Of a stretch of 64,000 nucleotides of DNA, positions 1 to 10,981 are shown piece after piece. Location of the stretch: positions 4,830,759 to 4,894,758 of the forward strand of contig NW_024468911.1 of the NCBI RefSeq assembly GCF_011745365.1, given 5' to 3'. The position numbers were made by a program, and so were the translations under genes. The stretch comes from Cryphonectria parasitica EP155 (Eukaryota > Ascomycota > Sordariomycetes > Diaporthales > Cryphonectriaceae). How positions within the stretch are numbered: position 1 is the stretch's first letter; every line of letters begins with the position of its first letter. The notes beneath the pieces were generated by a model that had not been told where the DNA came from, did not search any database, and saw only the letters and a list, made by a program, of their open reading frames with translations.

Positions 1-1093
1 TTCTGTCTCGCCACCAAAAGATTCGCATCATATCGCTGGTATCATCACCGCCGGCTGTGAGCGAAGTGAGTAGAGGGCCGTTTGACAACTCACCACCAAC
101 AACGACCGGACACGAACGCAAACGCACCCACAACACACAGGGGGGGGGTCAATCTTCCTGGTTTTATTTGCCTTCTTTTCTTCCATTTAAATCTCATTGT
201 TCCTCCTTCTCTCAGTCAAAAGCAAGGCGCAAGAAGCAACCCTTCCCGAATCACGACTACCATTGGACCAGACGCAAAGCTCATCGCATCGGCTTCGGCT
301 TCGGCTTCGCATGACCCAACGGAACCCGACCTGAGCTTTGGTGAACCGACACGTATCCCATCAACGCATTGGGAGTCAGTTGGGCGTCGAGATCAATTAA
401 CCACTCCTGACCGCTCACTGCAGTTCAGACCAGTCACAGCCTCATCGACCTGGTCAAGGATAGCCAACCAAACATCCAACCCGCCTATCTTGTCAGCTTT
501 CTTTAAGCAGCCAGCGACAAGCAACAGCAGCAATATCACGGCAAGCCTGCATTATCCCTTCCAAAAGGACGATCCGATAACCCACAGCACCAACGACAGC
601 CCTGCCACGGCAACAGCGTCAAAGAAAACGCCTTGGTCCCTTTGGAATTCCCACCCAGGCCCAACCTAAACCCAATCGAACGACTCCAAGCGAAAGGGGC
701 CAGCACCAGCCAGACGAAATTCGGGTTTCGACGAGACACTCCAGGGGGCGCTTGTTCAAATTTACGGACCCTCAAAGCGAGATCGTGTGGATCGACATAG
801 AAACGGGGACCAAAAGACTTGCAATCGACCAGTCAGCAACGTCAAGAAACTCACCTCTCTTTCATCTCCATCCACTCATTCCATCCGCTTTCTCTCTCTC
901 CCTTGCCAGGACGGCAGTGAGAAGAAAAGGAGAACAAACCGAGGTTTCGAAAAGACGAGAATAGACATCACAAACAGAACCTGACCATGGAGGGCAGATC
1001 ACCACCACAGCAATGTAAGCCACAGACTAATGAGCCCGTTTCCCCCTTCTTACCTGATGAGTACACCTTATCACATCCACATTTTATCTACAC

Positions 1094-1127
<34 letters not shown>

Positions 1128-1963
1128 CAGCACTTGAACACGGCCCCATTTTCTCACGGGAGTTGCTCCCGAAGAGTCAGTCCATCAGCGCCATGTGCAG
1201 GGGATTTTGCGTCTGACCACAAAACCGGGCACTGCTCAACCCCTGTCCCCTTCTGTTATTTTCCCTCTTGTTTTCTATTGACGGTTATTCCTACCACCTA
1301 CGCACTACCGTTTCCGTTTCCGGCATGGGTGCTTGCTGCTCCAATTTTATAGGCCGGTCCCTCCCTCTTAACCCAACCCAACGCTGTTTGTTCTCCTTCC
1401 TGCCTTCCTTCTCATCCTAGCCCCAAGGCTCTCGAAACCCCCCTGTATCCCTGAGCCGCCGTACACACGCATCTTGTTACCCATCATTAGCTCTGCCTGC
1501 TTTTTCTGCTTTGACACACTCTACAAACAGCACCCTCTCTTCCTTTTAATCCTAGTGGCCGCTCTGCCCAACGCTGCCTGTGGCCAGCGTCGCCATCATC
1601 AGTTTCTTGTCTCTCCTTCTCAAAAAAAAAAAGAAAAAAAGACCCCTTTCTATCACCTTGCCTGTCTATCCATCGAGCAAGCATTCTATTCATCATCTCT
1701 TCCCCCTCTCAGGAGTGACAATGTGTTGTTGTTCTTGAGCTCTTTTCTTGTCACATCCCTCTTCCCTTGTTCGTGGAGGACAGCGTCGGACTTGGCGTCA
1801 CGCACGCGTGTCACCACCCCTCTTCTCTCCCTCCTCTCTCTCTTTTTCTTCCATGCTCTAGTCACACTGTACCACCTGCCGAACCCCCCCCCCCGGACAC
1901 GCTTGCTAAGCGGCCTGTTTTTTCGACCACCGACCCGTCACGTCTCCTGCCACACATGCTAAT
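1..1963. other. Leader / promoter region of the Ca2+/H+ exchanger gene
   Basis: No conserved gene is visible upstream of the exchanger. A 195-codon open frame starts at 82, but it has no recognisable domain and I read it as non-coding leader. The stretch contains a CGGCTT hexanucleotide repeat near 288-310, CA/GA microsatellite at about 1097-1128 and long CT-rich tracts from 1350 to 1960, typical of fungal promoters, 5' UTRs and long first introns. A possible first coding exon lies at 987-1014 (see findings): its ATG has an ACCATGG context, which the 1964 ATG lacks. Confidence 0.6.
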
Positions 1964-3781
1964 ATGGAGCGCGTCAACTCAGTCAATGCTTTCCAGATCA
2001 AGCGAAAGGCACATGCTGTCAGCCGGAGGGAAACGACTCTGGCCAGCGACCGATGGAACCCCTTTCGCCATGTCTGGGCGAAGGGCCACGAGCGCAGCCA
2101 AACCTGGGATGCTGAGGCGCAGAAGTCGAGGAATCCAGATGCAGAAGGCAACGGCTCGCCCATAGACCATGTCCAGACCGCACCCGCCCGCTCCACAAAC
2201 GGGGATGTGGATCCCGAGGCCTACGGCAGGTCGAGCAAGGAGCAGGAGAATGTATCGTCACAGGACGCAGGCGGCTCGTCGGCAGTGGATGGCGGCCAGC
2301 TGCGCAAGAGAGGCACAGCCGATAGGGAGGCGTCCCTGACAAAGAGCAGCGAACAGGAGATGGACGACAAGCCTCCCACGCAGGAGGAGACCGACGACAA
2401 GCCTCCCAAGAAGTCACACCGCCTGTTCAAGAACGTCCAGCCTAAGGAGCCCTTCACTGTCGCCAATCAGCTGCAGCGCACTCTGCTGAACTCGTGGATC
2501 AACGTCCTGCTGGTGGCCGCTCCTGTTGGCATCGCCCTGGGCGTCATACCCAACATGAACCAGTACGCCATCTTCGTGGTCAACTTCGTTGCTATCATCC
2601 CCCTGGCGGCCATGTTGAGCTTTGCGACCGAGGAGATTGCGCTGCGGACCGGCGAGACCCTGGGAGGGCTCCTCAACGCCTCGTTTGGAAACGCCGTCGA
2701 GCTGATCGTAGCTATCATCGCCCTGATCAAGAAGGAGATTGTCATCGTGCAGACGTCCCTGATTGGCAGCATCCTGTCCAACCTGCTGCTCGTCATGGGC
2801 ATGTGCTTCTTCTTCGGCGGCCTGCGGAGGCAGGAGCAGTTCTTTAACACCACCGTCGCACAGACTGCAGCATCGCTGCTGGCCCTCGCCATCGCGGGAA
2901 TAATCATTCCGACGGTCTTCGACCAGCAGACGACCCTGAATGACTCCTACATCGCCCAGCTCTCTCGCGGGACCGCCATCATCCTGCTTGTCGTCTACGC
3001 CGCCTACCTGTACTTCCAACTCAAGACCCACCACGAGGTTTTCTCCCAGGAGAGCCAGAAGGTGCCTATGCGGCCCAGGAAAAACTCCCTCGGTGCTCAC
3101 GCCGTCAAGCACGGCATGGTCGGCCCCGTCGCCATGATGAGCCTCCCCGGCCGCAACGATGAGGGCGGCAGCAACAGCGAGAAGCTGCGCAAGGTGGTGA
3201 ACGAGGACCCATCCGAGGACGAGGAGGAGGGCGACGATCCGCAGCTCTCCTTCCCGGTTGCTATGGGCACCCTGGCTGGCTCCACGGTTCTGATCGCTTT
3301 TTGTGCCGAGTTCCTCGTCGACAGCATCAACTACGTGACTACTTCTGGCGGCATCAGCCAGGAGTTCCTTGGCCTGATCTTGCTGCCCATCGTTGGCAAC
3401 GCCGCCGAGCACGCTACCGCTGTCACCGTCGCCATCAAGGACAAGATGGACCTCGCCATCGGAGTGGCCGTCGGCTCCAGCATGCAGGTCGCCCTGTTTA
3501 TCATTCCGCTTCTCGTCGTCATTGGCTGGGGCATGGGCATGGACGACATGAACCTCAGCTTCGATATCTTCCAAGTAGCCATCCTCTTCGTCTCCGTGCT
3601 GCTGGTGAACTATCTCATCGGGGATGGCAAGAGCCACTGGCTCGAGGGGATGTTGCTGATGTGCCTTTACCTGATAATAGCGACATGTTCATGGTGTAAG
3701 TTCTTCAAACAAGCGGACAGAGAGAGAAGTTCTGGGACTACAAAAACTGACAAATTGTTCCCAGTCTACCCCGTCAAATGA
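1964..3781 (+). CDS. VCX1: Vacuolar Ca2+/H+ exchanger (CAX / Vcx1 family)
   Basis: This protein would exchange cytosolic Ca2+ for vacuolar protons and so terminate calcium signals. It has a long hydrophilic N-terminus (about 160 residues), then two Na_Ca_ex halves. The first contains the c-1 signature GNAVELIVAI, the second contains GNAAEHATAVTVAI. Between them sits the family's acidic loop (EDPSEDEEEGDD). An intron of 69 nt lies at 3696-3764 (GTAAGT, CTGAC branch point, CAG); removing it gives the family-typical ending SWFYPVK-stop. The intron is stop-free and in frame, so the unspliced frame also stays open. From the 1964 ATG the product is 582 aa, longer than yeast Vcx1 (about 410 aa) because of the N-terminal extension. 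An alternative start at 987 with a 968 nt intron would replace only the first few residues. Function is firm; the start is uncertain. Confidence 0.93.
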   Translation: MERVNSVNAFQIKRKAHAVSRRETTLASDRWNPFRHVWAKGHERSQTWDAEAQKSRNPDAEGNGSPIDHVQTAPARSTNGDVDPEAYGRSSKEQENVSSQDAGGSSAVDGGQLRKRGTADREASLTKSSEQEMDDKPPTQEETDDKPPKKSHRLFKNVQPKEPFTVANQLQRTLLNSWINVLLVAAPVGIALGVIPNMNQYAIFVVNFVAIIPLAAMLSFATEEIALRTGETLGGLLNASFGNAVELIVAIIALIKKEIVIVQTSLIGSILSNLLLVMGMCFFFGGLRRQEQFFNTTVAQTAASLLALAIAGIIIPTVFDQQTTLNDSYIAQLSRGTAIILLVVYAAYLYFQLKTHHEVFSQESQKVPMRPRKNSLGAHAVKHGMVGPVAMMSLPGRNDEGGSNSEKLRKVVNEDPSEDEEEGDDPQLSFPVAMGTLAGSTVLIAFCAEFLVDSINYVTTSGGISQEFLGLILLPIVGNAAEHATAVTVAIKDKMDLAIGVAVGSSMQVALFIIPLLVVIGWGMGMDDMNLSFDIFQVAILFVSVLLVNYLIGDGKSHWLEGMLLMCLYLIIATCSWCKFFKQADRERSSGTTKTDKLFPVYPVK

Positions 3782-5118
3782 TCAACTGGAAGAGCCTTTG
3801 ACCGATCTTTTCACGCTGCCTTCTACCACAGGACAAATGATAGTAAAAGAAAACAAAAAAAATCAACCAACCGAAACATCAAAATTTAACGAAATCGGTG
3901 TAATTGTATTTTTGATGCTTCGAACTCGATGTATACCTCTACCGATTGTTACATTTACCTTACTAAGCATGACCGACTGCTTCACTTCACGATATTGCGT
4001 TCGCATCCTTTTTTGCACGTCTTGGGAAATTACATATACCCCCTTTGGAAGACATTGGCAAATGCCGACGCAAGCACAATAAAATCGACCGGGTTGATCT
4101 ATTGTCTGCCCAGCTTCACAGCCTCATATCGGGTCTGATCCATTACTCTACAAAGTTCATTTTGCTCATCATCCAGTGTTCGGGGTTTTCTGACTGGAGC
4201 CGGGCGTTTGATTTACGACATTCTTCAGTTTTTTATTCTCTGCTGGTGTATGCCGCCCGCTCTTCTTCTTTCTAGTGACCTGTAGCATACACTAGACCTA
4301 TTGTACTTTTTCACTTTCTTGTTCCCATTTTCCAACTCTATTTTTTCTTCTTCTTTTCATCATCAGCCGGACTATACACGAAAGCACTTATTGATTCTTT
4401 TTACCCAAATACAAATTATGAGATGGTTCCGGTGCTAGGGAACAGGAAGATGGGAGATGGGCTCTCGAGCTGGGGGAGGGGACCGAGCTTTCATCGAGGG
4501 GATGAAGTCTGGGCCGGGCGGCGTGAAGCATTGGTCCATACCGAGTGCTGTGATCTACGAAAGCCTCATTCATACATATCATATGAGTGCGGGAGAATGA
4601 GGGGGTAGGTAGTCTGAGAAGAAAAGGGAATGGTTCACTTGGGAAGATGTCCTGGCAGAAAGGGGCTGCTGAGAAGAGAACGTCGTGCTGGCTAGGCAGG
4701 ATAATATAGAAGGAACGATTTTTTTTAATAATGACTTCAAACAAGATATGATGATTTATGAAACACCTTGATCAGCAATAGCATGGAACATGCACACAAT
4801 ACTAAGAAGGCACTGCATGTCATTTATTACCACGTTAAAACAACGATGAGTCTGTAACCATGACGCTATGAAGTGAAGTGAACCAGACAGAGCAGACTAA
4901 ATAACGAGACGACGAGAAAAGAATGCGGCTTTGCTGGATTCAAGGTGAAGAAGGAAGGGAGAAGGCCATGCCTAAGGTACCCAAGGAAGAAAGAAAGAGG
5001 AAAACGCAGCACGCAAAAAGTGGACCGGCTCCTTGTGATGTGATGATTTATGCATCCCCCTCCTCCTTTTTTTTTGGGGGGGGGGGTGGGGGGGGGTGTG
5101 AAAAGGATGCATAATTTT
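3782..5118. other. Convergent intergenic region
   Basis: The exchanger gene (+) and the MATE gene (-) end facing each other here. No gene is visible; open frames are short and featureless. AT-rich stretches around 3840-3960 probably form the exchanger 3' UTR and terminator. Near the MATE stop codon there is a homopurine block on the plus strand: 11 G at 5076-5086, one T, then 9 G at 5088-5096. Confidence 0.7.
5076..5096 (+). repeat. G11-T-G9 tract, potential G-quadruplex
   Basis: Two G runs separated by a single T lie 23 nt beyond the MATE stop codon. On the MATE transcript (minus strand) this reads as C runs, so any G-quadruplex would form in the plus (template) strand or in antisense RNA. 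Homopolymers of this length are also prone to sequencing and assembly length errors. Confidence 0.6.
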
Positions 5119-7300
5119 CTAAGCACTCGCGTTGCGGCGCTCAGCGTCTCTTACTGATTTTTCCCAGTCTGAGCGGTAGAGGTAGAGGAACTCGACTGCT
5201 GATACACTGTGGGTTTTTGAAAGAGAGAGAGAGAGCCGGTCAGTCAGCATGCCGGTCACTTTTTAGATTATGATAAGAAAGAGAGAGAGAGAAAACTTAC
5301 AGTGTCAACCCAACACTAACGCCAAACCACAAGCCATAAAGTTTCCAACCCAGGCCGAAAGCCGTCCCAAATGCCAGAGGCAAGGCAACCACATAATAAC
5401 ACGCCAGATTGGCATAGCCGCCAAACTCCTGTTTTCCGGTGCCCCGTAGCAGGCCGTGACTAATGGCAGCGAGGCAGTCGACAAACTGCATGATGGCGCA
5501 GACGGGCATAACGTTGGCGACGAGGGCGATGACGTCCGGGTCGGAGGTGAAGAGGAAGGCGAGCTGGTAGCGCAGGGTGGCGAGGAGGGTAACGTTGAGG
5601 ATGCCGACAGCGACGCCAGCCCAGAAGGCGACGCGGGCGCAAGTGCGGGCCGCATCAACGAGGCCTGCGCCGATGAGGTTGGCCACGCGGGTGGAGGAGG
5701 CGATGGCGATGGGGAAGGGGATCTGGAAGGTGGTCGAGGTGATGGTCATGAGGATAGACTGGGTAGCGAGGTAGGTGCTGCCGAGACGACCCGTGGCCAG
5801 GGTGAGGATCTCGAAGGCGAACCACTCGGCCTCGACCATGATCATGCCGGGGATGCTGAGGCGAATCATGGGGCCCCAGTTGTGTAGGGCGCGGCGGCTG
5901 AAGCCACCCCAGCACTGACGGCCGTCTACAAAGTAGACGTAGGCGGTAAGCAGGATCGGGAGGAGGTTCTGGGTGATGACGACAGAGACGGGGGCGCCGA
6001 TAAAACCCCAGCCGAGGTGCCAGACGAAGAACCAGTTGAGGAAGACGTTGAAGGGCGCGGCGATGAGGAGGACGTAGGTGGTGGCCTGGAAAAGGCCCTG
6101 GGCCTGGACAAAGCGCTTGCCGCCCTCGAAGACGATGAAGGCCGGGACGCCGAGGAGGTAGATCCGGAGGTATTCGCCTGCCAGCTCGGCGGTGCGGCGT
6201 TCGGGGATCATAAGGGCGAGGATCTCGGTCGCGTTGAGCCAGACCGCCACGAGCGGGAGGAAGAGCAAGAGGAGAAAGCAAACCATGCGCTGGATCTGCA
6301 AGCCCACGAGGTGCTTGTGACCGGACCCGTAGGCCTGCGCGCAGAGGGTATCGAGGGATGTGGCAAGGCCCTGGAAGGGTGCTGAGCAGGTAATGTTGGC
6401 CGTCATGGTGGCCACTGGAACCGTAGTTTTCTTGTCAGCATCTTGCTATCGCAAGTACGTCGTCTGGGTTGCGAATTTAAAAAACTCACAGCTGATGGCG
6501 CCTAATTCAATTTTGCCAATGTGGCCGACGGCGAAGATGCTGGCCACATTGATCGAGTACTGCAGCATAAAGGTGACAATGAGCGACCTCGAGTACACAG
6601 CGATGGTCTTGGCCTCGCGCTGCCACGTCGTCTTGATCTGGCCCGCCGACACTGCCGCCTCCCACTGCTCGTTCAGCTCTTCAACCGCGAGCGGAGATGC
6701 CTCGAGCCCGTTCTCGCCACCGTTCCCAAGCAGCAGGGGCGTCTGCTCAGAGGCCACACGTGACAGCGGTGCGTGGTGGTGTTGGCTCTCGTCGTCACCG
6801 TTGTCGTAGTCATCAGACCCGAGGGGCACCTTGGTGGAGAAGAGCCTCTTGTACAGACGCCTGAAGAAGGACTCGTGTTCCGGGATGGGGTGCTTGGGAG
6901 GCAGGAGGTGGTTGTCTCGCAGAAGGCTCAACTCCTCATTGCGCGACTGCACCCACTCACCGCGGGTGAGGACGGGTTCATCAAAAGGGCGAGGTCCGAC
7001 GACGGGGCGCGTGGTGCCGTACGCTACACCGCTGGGTCGTCTGTACATGACGACAGGCTCCTCGCCGGCTGCACCAGGGAAGAAGTCGATATCAGACGCA
7101 TCGTCGTCAAAGGGGGTTTCACCGTCGTCGTTTGGATAGTCGTCCTCCTCAGCGAGATCACGGGCCAGGGCCTCCTGGGCGATGGGTGAGCCAGGTTGGA
7201 ACGAGGCGGCGAGGGAGGAGGCGAGCTGATCGCGAGCAGAGAGAGCGGGCGATTCTGCCCTCCTGCGGGCGGAGATGGACCTGGGCTGGGTCCCAGACAT
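5119..7300 (-). CDS. MATE-family multidrug/toxin extrusion transporter
   Basis: This is a 12-helix cation-antiport efflux pump of the MATE superfamily, fungal branch (yeast Erc1-like). Three exons: 7300-6490, 6414-5301 and 5206-5119, with introns 6415-6489 (GTGAGT, GCTGAC branch point) and 5207-5300 (GTAAGT). The model gives 670 aa. The first 240 or so residues are hydrophilic, acidic and serine-rich with the fungal motif EQTPLLLGNGG just before the membrane part. The transport domain then shows family features such as GAISLATMTANI, LATSLDTLCAQAYGSG and the repeat-2 counterpart around LLRGTGKQEFGGYANL. The spliced C-terminus YRSDWEKSVRDAERRN is typical of fungal MATE proteins and supports the short last exon. 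Substrate and membrane (plasma or vacuolar) cannot be read from sequence. Confidence 0.93.
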
Positions 7301-9845
7301 TGTCGCTGTTGATGGTGATGAGTTGGTAGAAGAGACTGCGATGACGACGACGATGATGTTTGATGATGATGTCAGTGGTCGAAGCCGCCACCCTATTCCC
7401 CTAAGAAAGGCGGTGGCTTTTCTCCTTCACGAGATGATGATGTCTCGTTCTCAACCAGCCCTTCTGCCCTTCAGCCTTTCAGCCTCTTGATATCTTTGGT
7501 TTTCCCTCTTCTCCTTTTCTTGATCCTTGAACAAACTCTTCTCCTTCTTCAAGCCACGTTCCCTCCCAAATCTGTCACCAGGAGGGCGTGTATATATATC
7601 AAAAATCAAATATATACCCGTGTGTGTATGTAGATATATAATGATGTAGGAGGTTTGTGTTTTCAAAACTAGCACATCACCCTAGATACGGTGAGATTGA
7701 CTCAAGCACACGAGCAATGACTGATTGCTATGCAATGCATGCAGGAAAACGATAGAGAAAAAGGCGTGATGAATGGTCAGTCACAATCACTTGCTTGATT
7801 TATATGTGTAAATAAGTAGATAAATAAATGGAAAACAAAACAGAAATGGTCAAGTCTGTGAGATCAAGGGTCGTACGCATACAGAAAGCGAAAATCAGCC
7901 GGGGTAAGGATTGAGAGAGATAGGCAAAAGAAAAAACCCTCCCAAGAGGAGAGGCCTGGAACGGGCTGATGGATGACTCTTGCATTGCCGTAAGAGTTGT
8001 GGAGCCACAAGGGCAGCGGGAGGGCAAAAGATGGTCTAACCAAGCCATGTCGGGCTCTAGCCTTCTAGCCCAATGAATATGTGAAAGGATGGGAAAGAGA
8101 AGATACCTGAAGGGGATCCTGAAGAGCCATATGACCTCTTCGCGAGGATATCTAAATGTCACCAGAGACTTCTTCGGTCCATGGCAGACCAGCTAGATCT
8201 CAACAAGTGTTGGAAGGCGGCACAAAGTCATCGTGTGCGTGCGTGCGTGCGTGTGTGTGTGTATCTTCTCTAGATGCCCTGTGCCATGCTTGAATGAATC
8301 ACGATCCTCGTCCACGGTGTGGCGGTAAGAGTACCATAGAAGGTCGACACCGTCTGTCCTCACCGTGTCGTAAGGGGGGGGAAGGCAGAACCTTGCACAG
8401 TGGCACAGCAAATCAGAGAGGGGGAATAAAGAAAGAGGGGAAGAGAACACATGAGGAGGGGTAAGTAACGGTAAGATTTGGATGCAATCTTGTCTGGAGA
8501 GGGCCGATCTGGTAGTTGAGGTGGCTCGGGCATATTGAACCATTCATCGTTGTGCAAATCCCATGCATTCATTCATCGATCATGGGGTGAGGTTGAGGTA
8601 AGGTGAAGTTTAGATTGCGTGCCTTTCAGCCTCAGAATGCCTACTTAAGAAGAGACAACTACATAAAGGAAGTAACATGGGATCTGGATGGAGGGAAAGA
8701 GCGAGTGAGGTGTGGGTATGATTGAGGAAGCGGGTCGTCGGAGGGAAGGTGCGGCACGGCGCGGCACAGGAATGGAAAGAACGGGGTGAATTCTGCAGTA
8801 CAAGTCACAGTCAGTAATTATTAACGAATGCCCACGCTTCAGCCCAGCCCAGCCAGCCTATAAGTAGACAGAGAAAGCACCATACAACGCACCCCACGAA
8901 GCCCCCATTCCCACCACCCCCCCTCTGCCCCCCAAATATCACCCACTGCCCCAAGCACGCCATCAACCCTCACACCCCAATTGACCAACCAGAATGGCCC
9001 AAACCATCCCAGACAGGCACAGTATAACAGTGGAAAGCCCCAGTGACATCACTTTCTCGATTCAGCCTTGTGACGACCTCAAAAATCAATGAAACTGCTT
9101 CTGAAGGGATGATGGACAATAGTTCAAGAACCAAGACGAACCCCGAGAGAAACGGGGGAAGACCTAGAATCTGGTAGCCCAATTGCCCCTGTCCCCATAA
9201 ATCTGTATCTCCTGATAGGCCAATCTTCGTTTCCCGGGGACAAGTGTGCCAGGGAAATCGAGGCCGACCGAGACCCGGCCGAAGCCCGCCCCGGCGTCAC
9301 CTTTTTTCTTATAGATTTGCCCCGGGCGGCTGCGAGCCAGCGCATCGGACAACTCTCGATGCATAATATTAGCACATGTCACTCATGGTCGTGTCTGATG
9401 ATCTCCTTGCTCCCTCCTCCTCCTTTCTAATTGTTCTCTTCTCGTGAGACACAGTACAGAAGAAGAGCGACTCTTCTCCCATATATGCATACTACTTGGT
9501 GAATCCTCCTTCGAGTCGAATCCTTGCTCACCTCAGATACTTCTAAACAAAGCAACGAACCGGTCCTCCTTCCTATGGGCTTGCTCTCTTCTTGAGGCTC
9601 TGCGCTACTATAGAGCTATTGATATTGTACCTGTTGAAGCCTACTACTCTCCTTCTCTCGCTCATAAATAATATCGTTGCTGCCATTCTGTCGCTAGAGC
9701 CCCAGAGGGGAGGATATACCGTTCCCATCGACCGGGTGCCCATCATCGACCCCCAAGTTGGTGCTCGTGTGCCTCTTTCTTGCAACGAGACACAAGGGAA
9801 AGAGAGACAGGGAACGAGGCAGACGACAATAATATTAAATAAGAG
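7301..9845. other. Divergent intergenic region between MATE and DUF202 genes
   Basis: 2.5 kb separates two divergently transcribed genes. I find no conserved coding sequence on either strand. It includes AT-rich TATATA segments at 7587-7640, a GT-repeat at about 8231-8262 and scattered CT/GA tracts. It probably holds both promoters and long 5' leaders; an unidentified non-coding gene cannot be excluded. Confidence 0.6.
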
Positions 9846-10749
9846 ATGGCCGAGATCCGCGACGAGGAGGATGGCTCATTCCACGCCGTGAGCTGCTGCG
9901 GATCTGCCGTCGCCAGCCTCCGCCAACCGGTCGAGGTCGAAGACCTTTTCGAATCGGGATACTAGTATGTCCACATCTGTCTCTCACTCACTCATTCATC
10001 ACTCATTCATTCAGTCATTCAGTCATTCACTCACTCACTCACTCACTCACTCACTCACTCACTCGCTCACCCACCCTAACATCCCACCCTCTCCCCACAC
10101 TGACAACCCCTCCCCAGCGATGACCTCCAAGACGAAAACCCCCTCTGCGGCTTAGCATCCCCCTTCTTCCTCTGGCCCGCCCTCTTCGGCCCTCTACTCT
10201 TTGAAAACCAGACCTCGGACGCCCGCGACCACTGCGCCAACGAGCGCACGTTCCTCTCCTATCTTCGCCTCAGCATCTACATGGCCATCGTCGCCGTCGC
10301 CATCGTCTTGTCCTTTCACCTCAAGAGCCGGCCCAGTGCTGCCGAGCTCGCTATGGCACGGCCTCTGGGGGTGGTGTTTTGGCTGTTGAGTGTGGCTTGT
10401 CTGCTGGTTGGGCTGGGGAATTATATTCGTGAGTTTTGGTCCCCTTGGCTTTTGGCATTCTTCTCCGCCACAGGGTCCTTCTTTCTTTTTAGCTAACAAG
10501 GTGGTCTCTTCTTCCTTTCTCGTGCATAGAGACGGTGAATAAGTACAGTCGGAAGATAGCCATCGTCCAAACCGGTATCAAGACACAGCTCGTGAGTACA
10601 GCCACACTATCTTCACACAACCCCTTTCATCTCTCCTGGGACGACAAGACTGACACCTTGTACAGATAATGGGAGTCGTGTCAGTGTGTATCTTCGCCAC
10701 GTGTGTGGCCTTACTGGTCATAAATAGGATAAGCGAGGACACTGGCTAA
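9846..10749 (+). CDS. DUF202-family small membrane protein
   Basis: Four exons (9846-9964, 10118-10428, 10530-10591, 10666-10749) give 191 aa. The DUF202 core is clear: ENQTSDARDHCANERTFLSYLR followed by a helix (IYMAIVAVAIVLSFHL), a second helix (ARPLGVVFWLLSVACLLVGLGNY) and a third near the C-terminus (GVVSVCIFATCVALLVI). The NERTFLSYLR motif is the family hallmark. Related fungal proteins are small three-helix membrane proteins without a well-established role; some larger members are fused to SPX/VTC proteins, but no such domain is present here. Intron 1 (9965-10117) is made mostly of a CACT/CATT tetranucleotide repeat. All splice joins preserve frame. The start is the first ATG in frame, AAGAGATGG. 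Confidence 0.88.
9987..10070 (+). repeat. CATT/CACT tetranucleotide microsatellite in intron 1
   Basis: A run of TCAC, TCAT and TCAG units occupies most of the first intron of the DUF202 gene. It lies between the GTATGT donor and the CCCCAG acceptor, so its length may vary between strains without changing the protein. Confidence 0.8.
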
Positions 10750-10981
10750 TAGCGTCTGGTTCTTCATACCAAAAGAAAAAGCGTCCATTTGAATAGTACA
10801 AGCAACTGTTTTCTCTGTTTTTAAATGACCTTGACCCGTCGCCCCATCTCATGTGCCCCTTGGCTTTTGTGCATGCGAAGCGTATGGTATATACAAAACA
10901 CCTGAGCCCGGACCAGCCTCGCTCCTGGACGCCCTACGATTCACTTAGCATTCCCCTCTTCGATTGTTGCGCTGTGCCTAA

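Noticed and set aside
82..669. 195-codon frame near the window start
   Set aside because: Low-complexity S/T/P/N-rich translation without a domain, in a region that looks like promoter or leader.
2414..3637. 407-codon minus-strand open frame opposite the Ca2+/H+ exchanger
   Set aside because: It is the antisense shadow of a GC-rich conserved gene, with a histidine/aspartate/glycine-rich translation and no domain.
9987..10070. CRISPR-like regular repeat
   Set aside because: It is a tetranucleotide microsatellite with no spacers, in a eukaryotic genome.
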